The notes under the pieces were generated by a model that made no database searches, was not told the DNA's origin, and worked only from the letters and a program-made list of their open reading frames with translations. Source: an uncultured Sutterella sp. (GTDB lineage: Bacteria > Pseudomonadota > Gammaproteobacteria > Burkholderiales > Burkholderiaceae_F). Taken from it: DNA of 9,167 nt. Within the stretch, counting starts at the first letter, position 1. Every line of letters starts with the position of its first letter. The position numbers were made by a program, and so were the translations under genes. Positions 5,466 to 9,167 of this stretch are shown in pieces. Location of the stretch: the NCBI GenBank assembly GCA_900552915.1, contig USBS01000073.1, forward strand, positions 1 through 9,167. Reading direction: 5' to 3'.

Positions 5466-6240
5466 TACGAAACGCTGCAAAAAACCGATGCCGATTGCCG
5501 ACGACGGACAGGTCCGCCCGAGGCTTACCCGCGTCAAGGTCTGGTTTATCGACTGCGACGACACGCTCTATGAATCTTCGCGCGGCATGTTTGCCGCCAT
5601 TCACGTGCGCATGGAAGAATTTATCGCCCGTGAGCTCGGCGTGTCGATTGAGGAAGGCCGGCGCCTGCAGCATGCCTATTGGGCCAAATACGGTGCGACT
5701 TTTTTGGGTCTTGAAAAACACCATGCGATTACTCCGCGGGCATTTTTCGACGCAACGCATCGCTTTGATCTGTCTTCTGAGATTCCCGATGATTTCAGCC
5801 GGACAAAGCTGCGCTCGGCATTAAAGGCGCTCAAAGGCAAGCGCGTGCTGGTGACGAACGGACCGTCTTGCTATGTGCTGGCGCTGTTGCCGCTTTTAGG
5901 CGTCGAAGATCTTTTTGATGACGTGGTGAGCGCCGACGACATGAAGGTCCTCGGACGTTGGCGCTGCAAGCCAGACGGTGTGCTTTTTGCCGAGCTGGCC
6001 TCGAAGTTCAAGGCGCGGCCCGAGCAGTGTGCTTTGATCGAGGATAGTCCTTTCAATCTCAAGACCGCCAAGCGTCTCGGAATGCTTACCGTTTGGTGCG
6101 CGGGGTATCGCAAGAAAGAGCCGTATCTGCCGCAAGCGCATGCCTGGGCCGATGTGGCTGTGAATTCATTAACGGAACTTGCGCGGCGCCTTGCCGCTGC
6201 CGGTACGGCAGCTCGACAAACACGTTCGCTGCCTCGATAA
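5458..6240 (+). CDS. HAD-superfamily hydrolase, probable pyrimidine 5'-nucleotidase
   Basis: A 260-aa HAD phosphatase of the SDT1-like pyrimidine 5'-nucleotidase group, which removes phosphate from UMP/CMP-type nucleotides or damaged analogues. All four HAD motifs are present: motif I FIDCDDTLY (30-38) with nucleophile Asp32 and general acid Asp34; motif II VTNGP (132-136) with Thr133; motif III Lys171 in CKPDGVLF; and motif IV IEDSPFNLKTAK (194-205) with Glu195/Asp196. A helical cap lies between motifs I and II (about 40-120), with YWAKYGATFLGL (74-85) characteristic of this subgroup. The ATG at 5458 overlaps the argB stop (GATGACTAA), which suggests translational coupling. A later Met at residue 11 is possible but has no better ribosome-binding site. 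From memory, an argB plus nucleotidase pairing is common in Burkholderiales; the exact substrate is inferred from the family. Confidence 0.88.
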   Translation: MTNTKRCKKPMPIADDGQVRPRLTRVKVWFIDCDDTLYESSRGMFAAIHVRMEEFIARELGVSIEEGRRLQHAYWAKYGATFLGLEKHHAITPRAFFDATHRFDLSSEIPDDFSRTKLRSALKALKGKRVLVTNGPSCYVLALLPLLGVEDLFDDVVSADDMKVLGRWRCKPDGVLFAELASKFKARPEQCALIEDSPFNLKTAKRLGMLTVWCAGYRKKEPYLPQAHAWADVAVNSLTELARRLAAAGTAARQTRSLPR

Positions 6241-6265
6241 ATCGGATTTTGTTTCGAACGGATAG

Positions 6266-8063
6266 ATGATCAAATTTCTGAAGACCTTTTGGCGCGGACT
6301 GGACTTTCTGCGGCGACTCACATTGAATCTGGTGTTTTTCGCTGTCGTAATCGGCGTGATCTTCGCTGTTCTATACGAAAAACCGGTCGGTGTGCCGCAG
6401 GGTTCGGTGCTGTTGGTAACGCTTTCGGGACAGATTTCCGAAGAAGACGATTTCAATAGCCAGGGAACGTTCGCGAGCATGGTGGACGGTTCGGATTCGA
6501 CCACCCGTCTGCGGGATGTGACCGGAGCACTGACGCTTGCCGCCGCCGACAAGCGTATTGTCGCGGTGCACTTCCGGGTTCAGGATTTGCAGAAAGCGGG
6601 GCTTGCCTCGCTGCGAGAAATCGGATCGGCCATGGATCGCGTCAAGGCTGCCGGGAAAAAAATCACCGTTTGGTCCACGGGCTACAGTCAGGCGCAATAC
6701 GCCGTGGCGGCGCACGCCAATGAAGTTTTTGTTCATCCTATGGGCGGCGTCATGCTCAGAGGCATTTCGGGTACTCGTCTGTATTGGGGGGAAGCCCTGA
6801 AGAATTTGGGCGTAACCGTGCACGTTTACCGCGGGCGAATTCAAGAGCGCGCCCGAAGTGTTCGTGCGCTCTTCGCCTTCCAAGGAATCGCTTGAAGCCG
6901 ATCGATTCTGGATGAAGGATGTGTGGCGTCAGTACACGGCCAACATTGAGTCCTCTCGCGGCCTGATGCCGGGGGCGGTCGACAAGATGATCGCTACCTA
7001 TCCTGAGCTGCTTGAAAAGGCGCAGGGCGACATGAGCCGCGTGGCGCTTGATCAGAGTTTGATCGATTCTGTCTACACCTCGGACGAGGTTGTGGATATT
7101 CTGCGCACGCGCATGGGTTGGAAGACGGCTGCGGATGAAAAACTCGTCGATTATCGGTCCTATCTGGACGCGGTTGAGACGGCGCCGTCCGGCAAACGCA
7201 TTGCCGTCGTCACCATCGAAGGCGAAATCAAGGACGGCGGTGACGGCCCCGGCATGACCGGCGAACGCGACGCTGTTGAACGATTGCGTCTTGTGCGCGA
7301 ATCTCCGGATTATGCGGCACTCGTGGTGCGCATCGACAGCCCGGGGGGCAGCACGGTGGCTTCCGAACTTATTCGCCGTGAGCTTGAGCTGGTGAAAAAG
7401 GCGGGCAAGCCGGTGGTGGCCAGTTTCGGTGACTATGCCGCAAGCGGCGGCTATTGGGTTGCGCTTGGGGCCAATCGCATCGTGACCGATCCGATGAGCG
7501 TGACGGGCTCGATCGGTGTCTTCGGAATGCTGCCTACGTTTGAGAAATCACTGGAAAAGCTTTCGCTCGGTGCGGGCGGCGTGGCAACTTCGAATATCGC
7601 CGATGCGATGAATCCGCTGACAGCCGTAACGCCGGAGTACGAAAAGATGATGGAGCTTACGGTGGCACGCACCTATCGAGACTTTGTTGCGCTCGTTGCC
7701 AAAAGCCGCAAAATGGATGAGCAGAAAGTGGCTTCGCTCGCGCAGGGCCGCGTCTTTACGGGCCGACAGGCGGTGGACATGGGACTAGCGGACACCTTAG
7801 GCGGGATGCAGACGGCAATCACGCTGGCTTCCGATATGGCTAAGCTTGCCAATGCCCCGGTGGAGTTCATCGAACGCGATGCTTCGGGCTTTTCCATGAT
7901 GCTGATGCGTCTGGTGCGTCGTGCGATGGCTCAGTCGGGGATGACTGATGTGCTTAAATTGGCGGCTCCTGCCGCCCAAACGTTGCTTCCGGTTGAGCGC
8001 CTGAAACAGACATCTTCAGGAGAGATGCCGACCTACGCACACTGCCTCTGTTCTGCGCAATGA
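6266..8063 (+). pseudogene. sppA: Signal peptide peptidase SppA (67K type), frameshifted
   Basis: SppA is a membrane-anchored serine/lysine protease that degrades cleaved signal peptides. The coding sequence is split over two frames. The first (6266-6895, 209 aa) starts with a membrane anchor (about residues 17-40) and carries the N-terminal protease-like domain up to LGVTVHVYR. Beyond about 6832 that frame becomes nonsense, while homology resumes in the +1 frame with GEFKSAPEVFVRSSPSKE and runs to 8063. The +1 part has DSPGG (160-164 of the frame counted from the GTG at 6858) and GDYAASGGYW, with the nucleophile Ser at 7443-7445. The general-base Lys, corresponding to E. coli K209, is the AAG at 6843-6845. 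Rejoined, the protein would be about 600 aa, near the E. coli 618. Losing two bases around 6833 (RVGEFKS expected, R-GEFKS found) explains the break. Unless the shift is an assembly error or is recoded, neither piece holds both catalytic residues. It starts 25 bp after the nucleotidase gene and ends 18 bp before the JetA-like gene. Confidence 0.9.
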
Positions 8064-8081
8064 TTATGTTGGGGCGCAACG

Positions 8082-9131
8082 ATGGCAATTGCATCTCAAA
8101 TTGAAGCCTATCGCCGACTTCGGCGGGAGAAGGCTTGGGCTTTGCTAGCGGCTGATACGGGGCCGGAAACGATTGCCTTTTTGCAAACGTTGCTTTACGA
8201 CGATGAGCGCGAACTTCCTGAATCTGTTTTTGTTGATCGGCTCGTGCGTCTGATGAATCAGGTCTCTGCCGAAACGGTGACACGGGACATGGCTTCACAG
8301 CGTGTCACGATCTGGCGACAGGCGGGCTATATTGTGCGCAGTTTGACGGATCGCGATGCGGAACCGGTGTATGCCTTATCGGTTGGAGCCTTCGAGGCCG
8401 TGCGCTTCATTTCCTCGCAAAACGCCGTTCGCATCTCTCCGACGGAAAGCCGTCTTGAACTGCTCATCTATGCCTTCAAAAAACTCATTGATGACACAGA
8501 CGAAAATGTCGAGAAGCGAGTGAGCCGGCTTAAGCGGGAAAAGCGGGAAATTGACGAGCGTATCAAGGCGCTCATGGAAGGCCGTATCAGTACGGTGAGC
8601 GATATTGAAGTGCAGGCGCAGCTTTCCGACATCTTTGCCATGATTGAGGCGCTTGACGGAGATTTCTTGCGCGTAAGAGACGCCTTCATGGAGCTTGCTG
8701 AACGCATTCATGCCGATGTGCTCGGCAACGAAGATACCCGCGGCGCCATTCTCGCAAAATTCTTTGCGGGCTACGACGCTGTCGCGGAAAGCGATGCCGG
8801 CCGAACCTTTACGGCGTTCTATAAATTCCTGATGAGTGACATAGCTACGCGGGAAATTGACGAACTCATTGAGGCGATTTCGGAAAGGCCATTCTGGAAG
8901 GATGTGGAGGAAAGGCGCCGGGATGTCGTGCAGGAAGTTCAGCCGAATCTCAAGTCGAGAGCTCGTGAGACGCAGCGAATGATGTCAAGACTGGCGAAGT
9001 CGTTGCGCTACTTCGTTCAGAGCCGTGAGTATCAGCAGAATCGCCGATTGACAGAACTCATCAATCAGACCCGACGGCTTGCGCTTTTGGCTATGCAGCA
9101 GAAGGCGATTTCAGGCGGGTTCTACAAATAG
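8082..9131 (+). CDS. DUF3375 / JetA-like protein, kleisin-type subunit of a Wadjet-like SMC complex
   Basis: A 349-aa protein resembling the DUF3375 family, whose member JetA is the MukF/MksF-like kleisin of the Wadjet anti-plasmid system (JetA with JetB, the SMC JetC and the nuclease JetD). N-terminal family features are YRRLRREKAWALLAADTGPE (10-29), IAFLQTLLYDDERELPESVF (31-50), a winged-helix-like part ending EPVYALSVGAFEAVRFI (94-110), and TESRLELLIYAFKKLI (121-136). A charged, probably coiled-coil segment follows (140-168). Next come the family-typical IFAMIEALDGDFLRVRDAF (184-202), DAVAESDAGRTFTAFYKFLM (232-251), and ETQRMMSRLAKSLRYFVQSR (296-315) with NRRLTELI (320-327). From memory family members are nearer 480-500 aa, so this one ends early, where the C-terminal part should begin. 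The ATG lies 18 bp after the sppA stop, with GGGG about 7 nt upstream. Partner genes would lie past the window edge. The family call is by motif recognition only. Confidence 0.75.
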   Translation: MAIASQIEAYRRLRREKAWALLAADTGPETIAFLQTLLYDDERELPESVFVDRLVRLMNQVSAETVTRDMASQRVTIWRQAGYIVRSLTDRDAEPVYALSVGAFEAVRFISSQNAVRISPTESRLELLIYAFKKLIDDTDENVEKRVSRLKREKREIDERIKALMEGRISTVSDIEVQAQLSDIFAMIEALDGDFLRVRDAFMELAERIHADVLGNEDTRGAILAKFFAGYDAVAESDAGRTFTAFYKFLMSDIATREIDELIEAISERPFWKDVEERRRDVVQEVQPNLKSRARETQRMMSRLAKSLRYFVQSREYQQNRRLTELINQTRRLALLAMQQKAISGGFYK

Positions 9132-9167
9132 CCCTTTTGCCGAGCAAGGCTGATTTCATTCATCTCG
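9132..9167 (+). other. Short 3' end after the JetA-like gene
   Basis: Only 36 bases remain. No terminator hairpin and no clear start codon with ribosome-binding site is seen. The +1 frame across the TAG stop stays open to the edge, but it is too short to say whether it continues the protein. Confidence 0.4.

Noticed and set aside
6830..6842. Programmed ribosomal frameshift in sppA
   Set aside because: A +1 shift would be needed, and there is no obvious slow codon, stop codon or slippery run at the junction; the family does not use recoding as far as I know. A two-base loss or an assembly error is simpler.
6371..6883. 170-codon minus-strand open frame within sppA
   Set aside because: It is antisense to the N-terminal half of sppA, whose family signature is clear, and has no motif of its own.
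1..9167. tRNA, rRNA genes or CRISPR arrays
   Set aside because: No cloverleaf-like segment, rRNA-conserved stretch, or regularly spaced direct repeats were seen in the intergenic regions.

Overview
The window looks like a piece of a proteobacterial chromosome with moderate to fairly high GC. The ArgB sequence type and the argB / pyrimidine-nucleotidase pairing fit a betaproteobacterium of the Burkholderiales, possibly a Sutterellaceae-like gut organism. This is inferred from protein style only; no rRNA or other decisive marker is present.

Layout. (1) 1-1573, minus strand: an amino-acid ABC uptake operon, with a lipoprotein substrate-binding protein followed by a membrane permease that runs off the left edge. 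An ATPase gene would be expected beyond the edge. (2) 1574-2010: an intergenic stretch holding the operon's promoter-like region (a TACAAT box and a 14-bp perfect palindrome), a strong stem-loop with a T-run, and a gene-like reading frame with no start that may be a remnant. (3) 2011-2574, minus: a small flavodoxin-fold NAD(P)H/FMN oxidoreductase. (4) 2606-4306: a 1.7-kb ISL3-family insertion sequence with a complete 472-aa transposase (minus strand), imperfect 24-bp terminal inverted repeats, and about 250 bp of hairpin-rich non-coding DNA upstream of the transposase. It sits 31 bp upstream of the oxidoreductase start, so it has probably separated that gene from its native promoter. (5) 4307-4559: the argB upstream region, with two inverted repeats and a weak promoter match. 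(6) 4560-9131, plus strand: a compact gene row of argB (N-acetylglutamate kinase), a HAD-family pyrimidine 5'-nucleotidase overlapping argB by 8 nt, sppA (signal peptide peptidase) broken by a frameshift beside its catalytic lysine, and a DUF3375/JetA-like gene.

The most interesting item is the last gene. It resembles JetA, the kleisin-like subunit of the Wadjet (JetABCD) SMC anti-plasmid defence complex. The window stops 36 bp after it, so the partners jetB, jetC and jetD cannot be seen. It also looks short for the family and ends just where the C-terminal part should begin. The break in sppA directly upstream and the IS nearby suggest a locus that has been reshaped. A 21-bp-arm hairpin inside the IS that contains a perfect DnaA-box sequence is the strangest non-coding structure here.
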